A DNA stretch of 64,000 nucleotides. Origin: Dromaius novaehollandiae (taxonomy: Eukaryota > Chordata > Aves > Casuariiformes > Dromaiidae). Positions 1 to 25,777 of the stretch are shown piece after piece. Location of the stretch: positions 143,857,017 to 143,921,016 of the forward strand of contig NC_088099.1 in NCBI RefSeq assembly GCF_036370855.1, given 5' to 3'. Each line of letters starts with the position of its first letter. Position 1 is the first letter of the stretch. The translations under genes were made by a program, and so were the position numbers. The notes below the pieces were generated by a model that ran no database searches, was not told the origin of the DNA, and saw only the letters and a list, made by a program, of their open reading frames with translations.

Positions 1-11822
<11,822 letters not shown>

Positions 11823-14800
11823 GACTGCCTTGTGATGGTTTCTCTTTTCTACAGTGTCCTTCAAATAAGACTGTTGTTCCAGAATACCAAGTTGGAATCT
11901 CACCCTATAGTACGTTTTTGCATTGTCTAGAGAAGATTAGCCTACACTGGGCCACCTGTTACTGATATAAACTTAGGCATTAAAACAAATGAAAAGACCA
12001 ACTACATCCACATCTAGGTTTTAAATCCCTAATACCATGTCTGATCTCCTGTCCCCATCTAATTATAAATAAATGTTGAAGTACTATACCTTGGGATGAT
12101 CAGTAAGAAATACTCTGTTATAAAAGGCCTGTGTTGGAACTGTGTAACTTACCAACATGTGAGAATCCCATCTGACTGCCAACACAAGGTGAACTTGCTC
12201 ATTGTGGGAGTGTTGTGGTGGAAGGAACAATCTCTGTGTAGATCACTTGCTGTTTCTTGGGAAGGCCAGTTAAGCCTGAACATGCAAATTACTTCACTGT
12301 AATTGGGGTAGAGGCAGATTAGTATGGATATAGGTGAACCAGCAAGGATTCCATCATTTTGAGATACTTGGACGATCCCTGTCATCTCCTTGTTGCCAAG
12401 TTACATAACTAACATGAGGTTCACAGTGATTGAACATATGAACACAGGGCTTCCTACAGCAAAAACAGTGAGGCTTCAGGTGGTAAAGCATTAAAAATTG
12501 AATGCATATTAAGCATTCAAGCTTAAGCACATTAAGGTCTTGCTTTTTCAATAGTAAAAAATCCTTTTGTTGACAGGACTGCTTAATCCTTGGAATTAGG
12601 TACTTCTGATGCTGTGTTCTCTAATGTGAGTAAACAGCTAGCGTTAGCTATTTTTCCTGTTGATAAGGAGACTTACTGGCTTAACTTTGGCTTTTCTACA
12701 CTTCGGTAAAGAAATCCTTGTCAAAGGCAACTTTTAAACAGCTCAGGTAGCTCTTTGGTAACTAAATTACTGAGTTATTACTATAAAGCAGTACACTTAG
12801 GGTGCTTTAAATCAGCAGATATGAAAACTGAGAAAGACATCTGAGATTTAATACTGTTCATGATTACATAATCTTCACTTAATGATCTTTTCAGTAACTT
12901 CCGGCAGTAATGTGTCACAAACCTCAGCTTATGCAAATCTTGCTACTACTTTATCAAGTTTTGTGAATGGTGAAATAATAATTCTAGCAGTTTTACTGGC
13001 CAGAGGAATCTCTTTTTTCCTGCAAAGGTTGCCTTCTTGATTCATTCTTTATATCTGACTGTCATTAAAAAAAGGGGGGGGGGGCATGGTTTGGGGTGGG
13101 TTTTGTTCGAGGGGTTTTTTTGCTTCTAAAATAGTTCCTTAATGTAAATCAGGTCTAGTGTACAAAGTCTTCACCTGAGGCTGACATGACTTTCAGGTAA
13201 CTTGTGTGTTATATGTCAAAAAGGGCAGCCAATAATTGTTGAAAGGGGGCAAAACTGAAAAGAGCCAACACTGGCCCATGAGCTGTGGTTAACCTTTTAG
13301 AGGACCATCCTGAGGTGAAGAGTTTTAGTGGGATTAGAACTGTTACAGGTATAGGAAGGCTGCCTAGAGAGTCAGAATCTAACAGGAGCTTTCACTGCAA
13401 TACAAACTTCTTTCGCTGTAAATTAACACATTCATTGAGCTTGTTCATCTACAGATGATTTATCCTCTAGCTGCTGCCTTGGCTTTTTTTTCCCCCTTCC
13501 ATTAAGGGAGCATTGCCTTCAGAACGAGGGGCATTTTCTACCCAGTTTAGCCCATAATTAGCTCTGTATAGGCTGCTCACACAAAATTGACAATGCAGGG
13601 GAGAAAGGAGGCAACAAGATGCAATTTTGCAAAAATTAACTTGACAAGGATGAGGGGGCAAAGACCTAGGAATCAGGGATTTCTACAGAATCAAGAGATT
13701 AGTGAGTTTTCTGGAAGGCTGTCTGAAATCTATATGGGGGGAGAAGACAAGGAAAAAAATGTCAATGTTCTCTGCATATATTACCTCAGTCATAAAACTG
13801 GTATCCTGAAGTCCCCAAAAATACATACATGAATCAGATAAGAAGTTGAAAGCATCATAATTTTATCTAATTGTCAATTATAAAAGCATTAAAGCTTTGG
13901 AGACAGTTTGGAGAAAGTCCTAAAAACCTTTGGTACCATAATAAAAATGTTGAAAAGTTGGATAATATCTAAAGGTGGACCTAGAAGCCTTACTATGTGC
14001 AGGAACTTAAGTGCCCTATCAGGAAGCTAAAAGCCTACCTTACTTATGCTTCATTTTCCCAAGTAAGAGGTAATGTGACTTCAGTGACTGACAGAATTAA
14101 ATTAAACTGGTTTTTACATTTTGTATGAATGTGCAATGTTATTTAACCTGTTGCATATGGGGGAAAAATGAAGGAGGAAAACTGGAGCTCTCCAGTTTCA
14201 CACATGATTTTTTGTGGGTGTATCAAGCGCTTGCATCTGTATCAGCCTGAAATGCTAGGTAGCTTCTGTGATAGAAGGAAATAGAGTGGGGCAATTCTGC
14301 TGATGCTATCACAAAAACCTATGGAAACAAAATCCTGGTTTTCTTTTTCTTCCTACTCTAGATTAAACAATAATTCTGCTCTGTATGCCACAGATACCAA
14401 TTTAATCAGTCTTCTATTTTTATAGATACATATGTATAAACTAGATATAGTGAACTCTGTGTTAGTGCCTTTATTAGTGTCTATTTAGAATGCTAGTATT
14501 AAAATTTCACTACACAGAAAAGGCAATTTACTCAATAAAGGTAGGGTATTTTTCCCTTGTGTTAATAGCCAGTCTAACTGGCAGTCACTTCCTTCTGCCA
14601 CGCATTCCCTTGCAGCATGTGTCGGAGCTTACCTTGATCCTCTAGAGCCCTGTAACTACTCAGACCTAAGCTGATTTTGCTGAACCCTCTGGTATTTCAT
14701 TCCTCCATTCCTTTTCATCCTCCACTCTAACCACAGCAAATGCTTCAGAACTTAGTAGTAATCTGCTCCTGAAATGAAGGGTAGTTTGAATACATGAGTG

Positions 14801-15642
14801 GTACCATATTCACCATCAGCTTTCCAAAGCAGAATGTGTTTTTTATTTGGATTGTGCATATTCTCTTTGCTGTTCTGCAGAAGTCCAGGAAATATGGATT
14901 TCACTGGTGCTGGGGGAAGAGGTAGGTGGTGGAAACCAAGACGTTCCTGAGTCAGGTAGTATAACTACAAGTGCCTGGTTACACCGATTAGGTGTCTATC
15001 TTTCACTAAGTAAATAATCATCTCCAGTCCTTCCACCTAAAAGCACTTTTTTTCCCAGGAGTCATCAACATAGTTAATGGATAACTGTAGTTGGTAGACA
15101 GCCACTCACTTCAGATTAGGATTCTTGGTAAAAAGATTTTTCTGAATTCTGCATCTAATATACAGTGGTTCTGTTTGGAATGACTGCAAGAAACAAGATT
15201 TGTATTTAATCCTGAATGAGTCCAGGACCTGTAGTGCAAAAGTCTGACATCCTAAAGAGAGAGACAGTCTTGCCGTTCTTGGCATCACAATTCACTAGGC
15301 TTTACTGATACATGTTTTTGGCACATGTCGAGGTTCTCTATCAGCAGCAGTTCTGCCCATGCTACCTGGGATTAAGTAGGAAGCTCTATTTCTATGAATA
15401 ATCTTTCCATTGGAGTTGATCCCCTAACACTAGCAATGTTTTCTCTCCCTGCTGCAGCAGCTTAAACCCTGATACTGCATGAATGAGCTTTGAGAGCTCC
15501 CCATCTATGTGAATTCTCCAGAATGGGCCTTGCGAGGCGTTTCAAGGTTAGAAATGCCACCTGTCACAGGCCTGGATTTACTGGAACGAGAGACTACTCC
15601 CCAAAAGGTGCCTGTTACATCATAAAGAGTAATTTGAGAGAA

Positions 15643-15670
15643 GTGGGCACTTCAATTCAAATGTGCCCAC
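15643..15670. repeat. Perfect 8-bp inverted repeat with 12-base loop
   Basis: GTGGGCAC and GTGCCCAC flank a 12-base AT-rich loop. It could be a protein-binding dyad or a chance hairpin; nothing else supports a function. Confidence 0.6.
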
Positions 15671-17277
15671 TTTGCCGCTCTGTTTCCCTTGCCTCTTCCC
15701 TTCCCACAGTCCTTTTAATCAAGTACTGCTTTCCTTGCAGTTAAAGGGAAATGCCAGATCTTATGTCCCATTATACCAATTAGTCAGCCGCTTATGAGTA
15801 TCGTGGCAAATGATACAGAGAGCGCCATCACACCTTTGCAGTGAAAAGCCATGGGAGGGCTACAAAGTCTGGCTGAGATATGCTGCAAGTCCTCTCTTAC
15901 AGAGCTTCAAACTCTTAGAGAGTTTAGGTCAGCATGCAGACCTAAAGACGATCTGTAACTCCAGTGCTAGCAGAGAAGGTGAGTCTATATGCAGATTCCC
16001 CCTATTTTCATGTGAAAAATTGAAACCTTGTGAAAATCCTTGTATACATTACTCTGAGGGGGTCATCATTTGCATTTGGGATCCCATCTGTTCTGAGACA
16101 CTGCCCTCCCCCCCCCCCCCCCAAGGGTTTCTTCTGTCCTTCAAAACAGAAAGAGCAGCACCCAAAAAACTACCACACAATCCTTCAGCAAGGCAGGCAG
16201 AGGTTTCGGCACACCATTAGCCTCACTGCTGTCACTCAGGCAACTGCACACGCTGCCAGTCAATGTAATATGACTACCTCTGTGAAGGAAAGCTTTTAGT
16301 CCCTCTTAACTTCTGTAGGATGTTATTAATAATGATGGATACAAGCTGTATCCAAATGAAAATGCAGCTGGCAGGGTTACAATTTCTTAGGATACGGCAT
16401 TTGAAACGAATACTGACATGTTTTTGGCTACACTAAGACTGCAAGATGCATGTGTAGTTGGAGCACCCTCTGAAGGACTTGGACAAAAAGGAAGGAATAT
16501 TTCCCAAAAATAAATTAATGTGAAACATTTCATAGATTTCTCAGTTGTTGAATTAGAATCAAATGTAATCACTAAAAAATAAGAAAACAAGTTAGGCTAA
16601 CATAATGGGCTTGTTGCTTATTATATAGTAAGAGCAGTATATCCATGCCAAATAGTCAGTCTCCTATTTCCTACATAACCTGCTAAAGAAACATCTCTAA
16701 TCAAGCCAGGTTCGAGCTGGCTATAGCTATCCTGAGACACGTACATTTTTATAGCTCTGAGCAGTCTTTAAAATGTTCTATATATTATCTGAGCATTCCG
16801 AAAACAAAAATGATACCATGGGCAGGCTAACTGGTTGAGTCACATTGTATTGATAGGGAGCTTGGGTTACACATGGTCTAGGTTGAACCTGAAGTCAGCA
16901 GATGACATAAAACAGAGAATGCAGTACAAAATACGGGTCCCAAACATACTGCACTGTCACACCTACAAGTGGAAGGTTGGTTAATCCAGTCTCTTGCCAC
17001 TGTTAGAGAGATCTGCAACCAAAGGTACCTAAGTTTCTGCTCTGGTGCTTTTCCAGAGGAGAACCAGATTCAGACAAATGAGATCACCAAGCTAAAAAGA
17101 CAGCAGAAGTTGAAAATTCCAGCCCATGGGCTGGAGCAAAGGTATTTCCCCTATCTGCCTATACCTCACATTTTTCCATCAAACTCACACGGCTGCCTTG
17201 CCTCTCACATTATAAATGTAGATGTGGATTTGCAAAGTGGCTTGGGATATGAATGAGGATGCATGCAGGGGGCTTGC

Positions 17278-17300
17278 GGGGGGGGGGGGGGGGGGGGGGG
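17278..17300. repeat. G23 homopolymer run
   Basis: Twenty-three consecutive G about 0.7 kb upstream of the SNX31 CpG island. It can form G-quadruplex DNA and is unstable. The length is probably polymorphic or uncertain. Confidence 0.9.
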
Positions 17301-18451
17301 AGGAGGATATCTCTTCCAGAGCCCCCCAGGGTGCAGATGCCTCATCTCCCAGGTACAACAGGGCAGCCGTGAGGTGTGGAGCTGCAAAGTGGCTCTGTAA
17401 GAGGGTGGTTTCATGCTTCAGAAAGCTGTGCTTCAGAAGCTGTCAGACAGGTTATACGGGGCTGCACAGATGAAGGAGCAAAATAAATCAAGTGATCAAA
17501 CATGTTGCACAACGTTACTCTCTTTACTCTTCTCCATTTTCTCCAGATTTTCTGAAGTTAGTGCTGCTTCTTCAAAAATGTGTACAAACCTTGCTCCATT
17601 GGTTTTCCTCAGGTCATTTAACAAATCATGCCCTTCCAAAAAAAAAAAAAAAAAAAGATTTTTTTCCCCGCCACTTGCAAAGAGCCCCTTGGTGAGGCCA
17701 AAGTACTGGATTTATACGAGGCACAAGCTTGCAGGAGGCAGACTCCAGCCGCATTGTTTTCATTCTGATTAACTCACTTCACGTCTCCAGCAGCACTGCT
17801 GGCGTACGGGTACGAAAACTTTCACAGTGACTCACGCGAAAGGCTCCAGCTGTGGCAGCACCTTTTCCTCAGTAGTGTCAGAGATAAGCGAAAGAAAAGA
17901 AACAGAACAGCTAAGAAACAGAGCAGGTGTAACGTGTCTTTATGCCGTACAGTTCCTTAATGTGTGGTAATCGGCCACACACCCAATTTCCTGGCCAAAG
18001 ATGGCCGGGACGACCCCTACGCGCGATCGCCTCTGCCTCCCCTTCCAGCGGGATCCCAGCCCCTCGGAACCGCGGGGGCCCCCGCGCAGCCAGCGCGGCC
18101 CTGCGCGCTGCCTAGCGGCCGTTAGCTTTGCCCGCCATTTTGCCCCCGCGTTAGTCAGCGCCTCCCGGCCCGGCCCGGCCCGGCCCTTCCTCCCCGGCCG
18201 CCAACCGGCGACTCCCCCGCGGGGCCGCCTCGCTCCCCAGCTCTACTTCAGAGCTGTTTCTGGAGGGCTTCGAGTAAAAGCGCCCGCCCTGCCTTTGCGT
18301 CCACGCCCGCCTCACCGCGGCGGCCCGGCCCGGCCCTGCCCCCTCGCAAAACCGCCGGGCACCGCCCCGCGGGCGGCGGCTCCGGGCCCCGGGCGCTCCC
18401 ACCTGCGCCGCCGCCCCGCCCCGTCCCGCTCCCGTCCCGTCCGGCCGCGCC

Positions 18452-18517
18452 ATGAAGCTGCACTTCAGCATCGCCGCCGCCGAGGAGCTGCGGGAGAGGC
18501 GCGGGGGCCGCTACGTG
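18452..18517 (+). CDS. SNX31: SNX31 exon 1 (start codon, PX domain N-terminus)
   Basis: It encodes MKLHFSIAAAEELRERRGGR then YV (residues 1-22). The first PX strand is HFSI and RGGRYV matches the family GGRYV. The donor is GTG/gtgggc. Extreme GC content contrasts with the AT-rich later exons and reflects the CpG island. Any leader starting upstream of 18001 would include a long out-of-frame ATG frame overlapping this start. Confidence 0.93.
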
Positions 18518-21500
18518 GTGGGCGCGGGGCGGCGGGGCGGCGGGGCGGCGGGGCGGCGGGGCCGGGGCCGGACCGGGCCGGGCCGGGCCGGGCCGGGCGC
18601 GGCGCGGCGCGGCGCTGACGGCGGTGTGCTTGCAGCTGTACTCCGTGTGCCTGGAGGGCTTCCTGCTCGGCAAGGTGCGCTACAGCCAGCTGCGCCGCTG
18701 GGACGCGCAGGTGAGGCCGCGGCCCGCGCCGCCGGGCGCCGCTTCTCGCGGGGCGGGGAGTCGCCGGGGCCGCGCTCTGGGCCGTCGTGCGGGCGGAGGC
18801 TGCGCAGAGGCCGCGGGGGTGGCCGAGGGCCAGCTCCCGCCGCGGTAACCGTTAGCCATAGCGGCGCTTCGGCGCTGGGGTGTTTTAGACGGGGGGCAAG
18901 CGAGGCCTGGCGTTCCTGGGCAGCGTGCTGCCGAGCATCCTCCAGGCCGTCGCAAATACAAAGCAAAGGGATGTTACAGAAAGGTACGATACAGGCCCAG
19001 TTGGAAGTACTGGTCAGGCAGCAAGAGCCGTGAGCACGTAGTGCCTGTTTTGTCAGTGTCTGGGAGAGAGGTGTCTGTTTTATTGAGATCTGTAATCCCC
19101 TACGCTGGGGTTGCAGAAGGTGCACAGTGGTCAGCCCAGCTGAACTGCACAGCCAGTTGCAGAGTTTCTTGGACTCAGCTTTGGAAAACCTGGGGTTAGT
19201 CTAGTGCTGGATCCCTTCCTCCTTGTGGATGCCGAATTGCATAAACATGGATAAATGTATGCATAAATACTACCTCTGGAGTGACCCTTTTCGTGAGGCC
19301 ATGTACTGTATAACTACGAAGCAGCTGGAGCACAGGCTTGGAGTAACCCAATGACAGTGGGCACAAGACATGGTCCTAACTAGCTGACTCTGTCTCTCTG
19401 TGTCTCTCTTGTTTCTTGCCAGAGTTGCCTCTGTCCTTCTGCCCTCCATTCCTCCTCTGGCTTTATTAGGAAGATAAAAGAGCGCGTGACATGGAGCTCA
19501 GTGGAAGCAAGTTTACTGGTAATTGATCTCTTCACCTGCACAGTCTCTCTGGCCTTTGCCAGTCCTTGGCTCTGGTGAAACCTCTCCTACTTCTCCCATC
19601 AGTCTGGCTCCAAGCTATCATGCCTGCTGGGCAGCCTTAATTTGCCTTGACAATCCTAATCTGTGGTCTGGTTTGAACATTTTTCTTGTGCCTGCATCCA
19701 TGCAGTGCTGGGATCATTCAAGGCCTGTTTTTCAGCCAGGTAGCCCCTAATTGGGATCGGTCCCTTGCACTCACCTCTGCTGTTGTAGTGGCACAGCCGA
19801 AGAGGCAGCGGAGAAGGGAAGTGGTCAGCAGCAGGGCTGCTGTTGGAAGCAGTGCTTGCTGAAGTGTGCTGTTGCACCCTGGCTCTGCAATCCTTTTGCC
19901 TATGGGAGCTCTGACAGTAGTACTTTGCTTTGGTTAATACGGCATTTTGAATAAGGCATCTAAACTAATAAGCCAGCTTACATATTTGATTATTTTTTGC
20001 TTAAGGCTTACAATTTCTTGTTCAGGAGGCTCTAACTTCAAGACACCTCAGCAAAATCTTTCTCTTCTCTGCATTTCTTGCAATTGCAATTTGCTTCTTG
20101 GTGGACTTTGCAACTCATTAGCTGACTGTTGTTTTTAATTCCTTCATTCCCACTCTTGGCAGCTGCTTTGCTTGGTCTTGAGGCTTAGAAATACGCCACC
20201 ATCTCTTAATTGTCTTCCCGATATTCATGAGGTTGCTTATCTATAATTATCATGTGCTGCTCTGCTTGTTTTACTCGAAATCCCCTGTTAAGCTAGAAAA
20301 ATACACTTATACAAGAAGTCTTAAGCTCCAGGATACAATAACTTCACCTTCCTGATCAGATCACACATAGCATTCACAAAGCCTCACAGATAAAATGATC
20401 CTGCGATGGACGTTGGACATACATTAGAAATAAGCTTCCCTTGTGAACAGATTTTTGCATGGTTATTCTTGACAGTATTCTGTGAACGCTTCTCTGAAAG
20501 GTCTGGCTCTGGCCTCTTGGATCTGATGCTGGACTAGATGTGCCCCTGATCTGCTCCAGTGTGGCAATTTCTAAAGCACTGCTATCCCACCTCTAGAAGT
20601 TCCTCTCTTAAACTGAAATACAGAATCAGAATATACAGTTTTAGCGTATGGTGCTGTGCCTTACCTGTACCTCTTTCTTGCTGTGCATTTTGCTGCTCCC
20701 CCAGTCTTTATGTGCTGTGTGTACTTCCATTGCGTAACGCTCCCAAAATCCCTTCTTCACTGTCACCAGGGCAGCTGCTCTCAACAAGGGCTCTATGAAG
20801 GGAGCAACTGTTTGGAAGTTGGTAGTAGGTATCATAGTGTAGCAGAGCATGTGAGGCTTCAGATGGACTGTCAAGGAGGAAGGGGACGCCAGGAGAATGG
20901 AAAGTTGCAGGTATACTAACTCTGAGCAGTGTGTTTCCTAACCACTATGTGCCTTGCCTCCAAATCAGGTTCACAGCCTTAAGCTAGGTACCTTATGCCT
21001 TGTAAATAGTGTGTAGGGAGGTGTGAGCAACCAAGAACAATATCTATAAGAGGCCTTGCGTAGAAGGTAGCTAGCCAGTCAGAAATGCTGAGGAGAGCAG
21101 TGTATCTTCTGCTCTCAAGCAGATGGGCACTTGCGTGTGGCTTGCCAGAAGGTGCCTGTCTTGGTCTGGGGGTTCACTCCCTCGGACTTGCTGTGAGAGT
21201 CAGGAATTTGCATCAGCTGTAAGGGGTGCAGAGGTGCCTCTGCCTTCCCCCCTCTCTAGCCCTTGCTTTATGAGTTGGAGCCTCATTGTGTGAATTCCAG
21301 GTCTTGTTCCCCTCTGCCTGAACATGTAGGCATTAAGCTGTAGCAGCAGCAAGGAAAACTGGAGGACCAGTCCCCCTTTGCTCAGACGGGCACCATAGCT
21401 GTTAGGCAGTGTTCCTTATTGCACTTGTGGACCTAAGACTTTTGTAGCCGTTCCCTGCAAATGACTGACCAGCTTCAGCAGGAGCGTTGATGGCAGGTGG

Positions 21501-23576
21501 ATGTGCATTTTAAGAATCTAAACTTTGGCCCAAGGGTTATCCAGCAGCAGCTAGGTAGTACTCTGTGCTGCGTCCGTGTTCTCATCTAGCTCCGGCCCCA
21601 CTTTGGACTGTGCGCTGACAGTGGCACCCCAGTAGAGCTACGTGTCTCTATTCTGCTTACTGAGTAGTAAAGCTCTTCTGCAAGAATAGGCAAGACACTG
21701 GGACTTCCTTCTTTGAAAAAGAAAGGTGGGGCTATAGGTTACTTGGACAGTGGTTTGTGCACCCAAAAAATTACTGGATTTCTTCAGGATTTAACACTTG
21801 TTAAAGATTTGGGCTCTCCTTGTTTTCCAGCTTTGTGCTGTTGTGACTTTTGTATTTGGCTTTTCAGTTTGTCCACTGTTTAGCTGCTCATCCCATCATA
21901 TGCCGTGCATCACTCTCTAAACAAATTATTATAATAATGAACCTATATTCTGTTGTAGAACTGGAAAGAAAAGATTATTTCTTACAAGTCTTGAGGTGTT
22001 CACTGGTTTATTTTAAGGCAGGGAGTAAATAGGGAGAGTCTTCTATATGGCTAATAGTGAGATGTAACACCAATGGATTCTGGTCATGATACCAGCCTCT
22101 ACTGAGTCAGTTAGGAGCATCTGCGTCTGGTATGAACAGCTGTTGGGGAAATAAATCTAAAAATCTGTTAATCACATACAGTGCAATTAATAAAAAGGAA
22201 TTAAGTGTAGAAAATATTTTTTTAATTTCATTTAGCCAGTCATGTACCGAGATAGTCTCATATCTTTGTTTGGGCAGTATCTACGTACATATATTTTCAA
22301 TTTCACATAAAACTTGTTGAAGTATTTTTAATCTTAGAATGGTGCCTCCTCCTCCTTTTTTTTTCCCCTTTGCCTTTTCAGTTAGCTGAATAAATAGTAA
22401 TGCCCAGAGCCCTGTTCATTCTGTATATAATCCATACATAGCAGCTTTATAGTTAGTGTTGCTTTGGTTTTTATTCCAGATCACTAGTTTTGTCTCTGGT
22501 GCTCCATCTAACCTAGGTATCTACACCTATGATGGAGCACGGCTCTGGGTGAAAAAGCTTGTCTAGACAGCACAGGCAGGACCCAACACCAGAAAACAAA
22601 CCTGTGATATTAGCCTAGGTAGGAGACGATTTATTCTGGTTGACTACACTTTAGAACTAGTGAAGTTGTCTGCCAAGGAGGAGAACGTTTATTACAGAAA
22701 GATGAAAAAGTACCACCTACGGCATGTGTTGTTAATAATCCCTCCAAGCAGGGGAGTAGAGTTCAAAGAGTCAAAGTTTAGAGTTTAAAGCTGTCATATT
22801 TAGGGAAGCTGCTTTATCTTGGCCTCTAGCTCTTTTAGGAGGAAATGTTGGAGGGAGACAGACCTTCCACCAGGCTGGAGCGCATACGAAAATGTCTGAT
22901 AGGTTGGGAGAAATTTCTTTTCTCTGTACCCTGAATCCTGAGAAGAAACAGCTGCATTTCAAAAAAAAAATGTTCCAAGCACCTGGCACTGAGATGACTT
23001 AACTATTATTTTTTTTAAGCAGGCCAGGTTCTCAGCTTGTGCAAACCAGCGATAACAGATGGTGCAGCTTTGTGTAGGTGAGGTACGGCCTGAATGCAGA
23101 GGGAGGAGAGAGGACTTCCTTGTTGTGACTGTGGCTCTGGCTTTCCAACTTCTGGCAAATTTTTTGCTTTCTCTCCTCAATTTGCCTGCCTGTAGAGCAG
23201 AGATAATGTTTTTCAGCCCCTGGGGGAAGATCACATATGTGAAGGATTTTGAGGATGAAAAGCACTCTATACTAGCCATTATTTTTAGCTTTACATAAAA
23301 CCAAGGCATGTAGTGTTATCTAGCTCTTTTGTGCAGTGTATCTCAGAGCAATTCATGCATATCTAATAACAACTCAGAAATAGCAGTGTGTTGCCAATGT
23401 AGAGAAAGTGGAGCTGTGAGAGGGTGCCTTGCTCCTATTTCTTTCTGACAGGCAGGAAAAGGTATTGCTAATTCTTGCTGTAGTAAACTTCTTTTATTCT
23501 ATTATTTTCTTCAAGCTTCAGCTGCTGGAATCATGTGGAAGACTTAAGCAGCTGGGGCCAGAGGAAAATTGCATCT

Positions 23577-23623
<47 letters not shown>

Positions 23624-25725
23624 GTGTTTTTTTTGTTTTTTTTTTTGTTTTTTTTTTTTAAACAGGATTTAGTGGCACTAATTGCTGAGTTGAATGCTGG
23701 CGCTGTAAATTTAATTAGTAGCAATGTCTCAGCATGCTGTAGGAACTTCATTTTGCTGCTCAGATGCCAGGTTGTTTAAGTTTAGGTGAAGAAAGGTTTC
23801 CAGTTAAAATGCAGTAAGTTTGTTATGTTTAGTAATGTGTATATTGTGAAGGTAAACATAACTCATTATTGTCTTGAGATGATTTTCCTGAACAAAGTAT
23901 TAAAAATCTGAAGTGGTCTACTGGCCTAGCCTATTGTGTCAAAATGAAGTCCAGCAGAGTTTAACATGGTTTGGCTTCAAAGTACAGTAGCTAAATGGAA
24001 GCATGCTTCATGCAAAACTTGCTGGCCCCATTAAACCACAAGTTGGAAAATGCAGTAACAGAGGCTTTTTACACTATTGTAAAAACTATTAGCTCTGTCT
24101 TGTGTTACAGTAAAATAATGTAATTGTGGTTTTGTCACCCTTCCACGTCTGTTTATAAATGAGGTGAGGTTTGTACAGGGAGGCTTAACTCTTATTAACC
24201 AGCTGACGCAGGAGAAAAAAAAAGTCAAGCTTTCAAATAGTTTGTGCCTGAAGGATTCTGTGGTTATTTTTTTCTTTTATCAGATCACCTAATATTATTA
24301 AAATATATTACCTCTCACTAACAAAATAATAAAGCCTCTGATGCAGCACAAATCAAGGGCAGAAGTTGCTGGCTCTCAAAAAGGAGGTTTTATGTGTATT
24401 TCTGTGGGTATAGATCAAAAACTCCTGTATGGACTGATTGGGAAGAGAAGACATCTGTAACCACATCGTGCTTGTCTATGATGCATCTTAGACCTAGCTA
24501 ATGAGGCTAATACAATGCTATTTTTCTGACTCTGAGCAGATGCTCAGAAGAAACATCTTGGTGGTAAGACACTAAAACTAAGAAACCAACCAAAAGAGAG
24601 AGGCTGGGCTTGGGGTTGGGGTTGTCTTCTGACCACCTGGGTGAAGGCGGTTGCTTTGCCTTCTCTGGGGGCCCTGGGGCCGGCAGGGATGTGCTGCAGG
24701 AATATCCCTGTGCCCTCCACACATCTCGCCTTCAAAATGAGAGTGCACCAAAAGCTATCTGGAAACCACTCCTACACTGACGTGAGCTTTCCTTTGGTTG
24801 CTTTGCAGCTGAGGCGGCTCTTCGGGAGCACCGTGCCTGCTTTCCCTCCGAAGTTTTACCTGGCAATGACCAAGTCGATGGCTGATGAGAGACGGTCTCA
24901 GCTGGAGCAGTACCTTCAGAACGGTAAGCAGGCTCATCAGCTTTCACATGCAGCTCTTAAACCTTTGAGGATGTGTCCACAATTGTGACTTTAGGGTGCT
25001 TTACCTTTTACACTAGGTTTGAGCAGGGGGGCACCTAAAGGGCTGGGGCTAAGTGTTGCAGCCCTGTCCTGTCCGTTGATTTAACTGGCTCTAGAATGGC
25101 AGCATATCATCTTTCTCCTCTTATGCTTGGGCTAGTTGCCCTTCTGCAGCTTTCACAAACTGTGAGGGTGCAGCTTCATATGAAACTCAAGCCAGCTTGT
25201 CCTTCTGGTGGCAGCCCATAGTCTGGTCACTCTCTGCTCTTTTTTGGATCAGTGAACAGAGCTACCCAGCCCTGCTGTTTCCCTGTGTCAGTTCTGGCAA
25301 TTGTCAGGTGTGAAAACTCATTGCTGCAGGGGGGAAGGTGGGAAGCCAAAGAGAAGCCAGTGCTTGGATTGGTAGAAACATAATATGGAGCTGGGCTCTG
25401 AGGAAACGTCTTCCCTTCGAAGGTTTCCAGGAAGACTTGTGAGAACTATAACAAGATAAAAGTTTGTAGGAAAACTAAATCTCTGGAGCACACTTGTTGT
25501 GTTACAAACCAGGCCTGTGGGCTCCCTAAAACATATATCACGAGATATGTATAAGCCACCCCCCCCCCCCCCCCAAAAAAAACTACCCCAAAAAAGAGTA
25601 GTGGTGGGGAAGAGCTTCTGGAGGTTTTGTAGTCTCTGGCATCAGATACTTTGTGCCAAGACTTACAAAACAGAAACCTGAGGTTAGTTTTTAAATTCCT
25701 ATTTAGCAGATGTATATATAAAAAA

Positions 25726-25777
<52 letters not shown>

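Larger units (their letters stand above)
11823..17989. other. Intergenic spacer PABPC1-SNX31
   Basis: About 6.2 kb without a credible gene. Short open frames show no family resemblance or splice-supported continuity. It holds G11 (13074-13084), C15 (16108-16122), G23 (17278-17300), A19 (17638-17656) and a short inverted repeat at 15643-15670. SNX31 regulatory DNA could lie here, but I cannot point to an element. Confidence 0.75.
17990..18860 (+). promoter_or_regulatory. SNX31: SNX31 CpG island and promoter
   Basis: There is an abrupt switch from AT-rich flank to very GC- and CpG-dense sequence containing GGGCGG/CCCGCC Sp1-type boxes, the SNX31 start codon, exon 1, intron 1 and exon 2. No TATA box is placed correctly. 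YY1-like words occur at 17997-18008 (AAAGATGGCC) and, on the minus strand, at 18132-18142 (CCGCCATTTTG). The transcription start was not determined and probably lies between about 18100 and 18440. Confidence 0.8.
18711..24808 (+). other. SNX31: SNX31 intron 2
   Basis: The 6.1-kb intron starts in the CpG island. It holds a possible worn CR1-like tail near 20500-20575, a (TG)21 tract at 23580-23622 followed by T-rich sequence, and otherwise unique sequence. No additional exon was recognised. Confidence 0.8.

Noticed and set aside
18001-18618. 205-codon + strand frame and overlapping minus-strand frames at the SNX31 promoter
   Set aside because: They read straight through SNX31 exon 1 and its intron in the wrong frame and are low-complexity Pro/Arg/Ala products of the CpG island.
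23518-23751. Minus-strand frame rich in Lys-Asn and Thr-His repeats
   Set aside because: It is the translation of the TG microsatellite and neighbouring T runs, not a protein.
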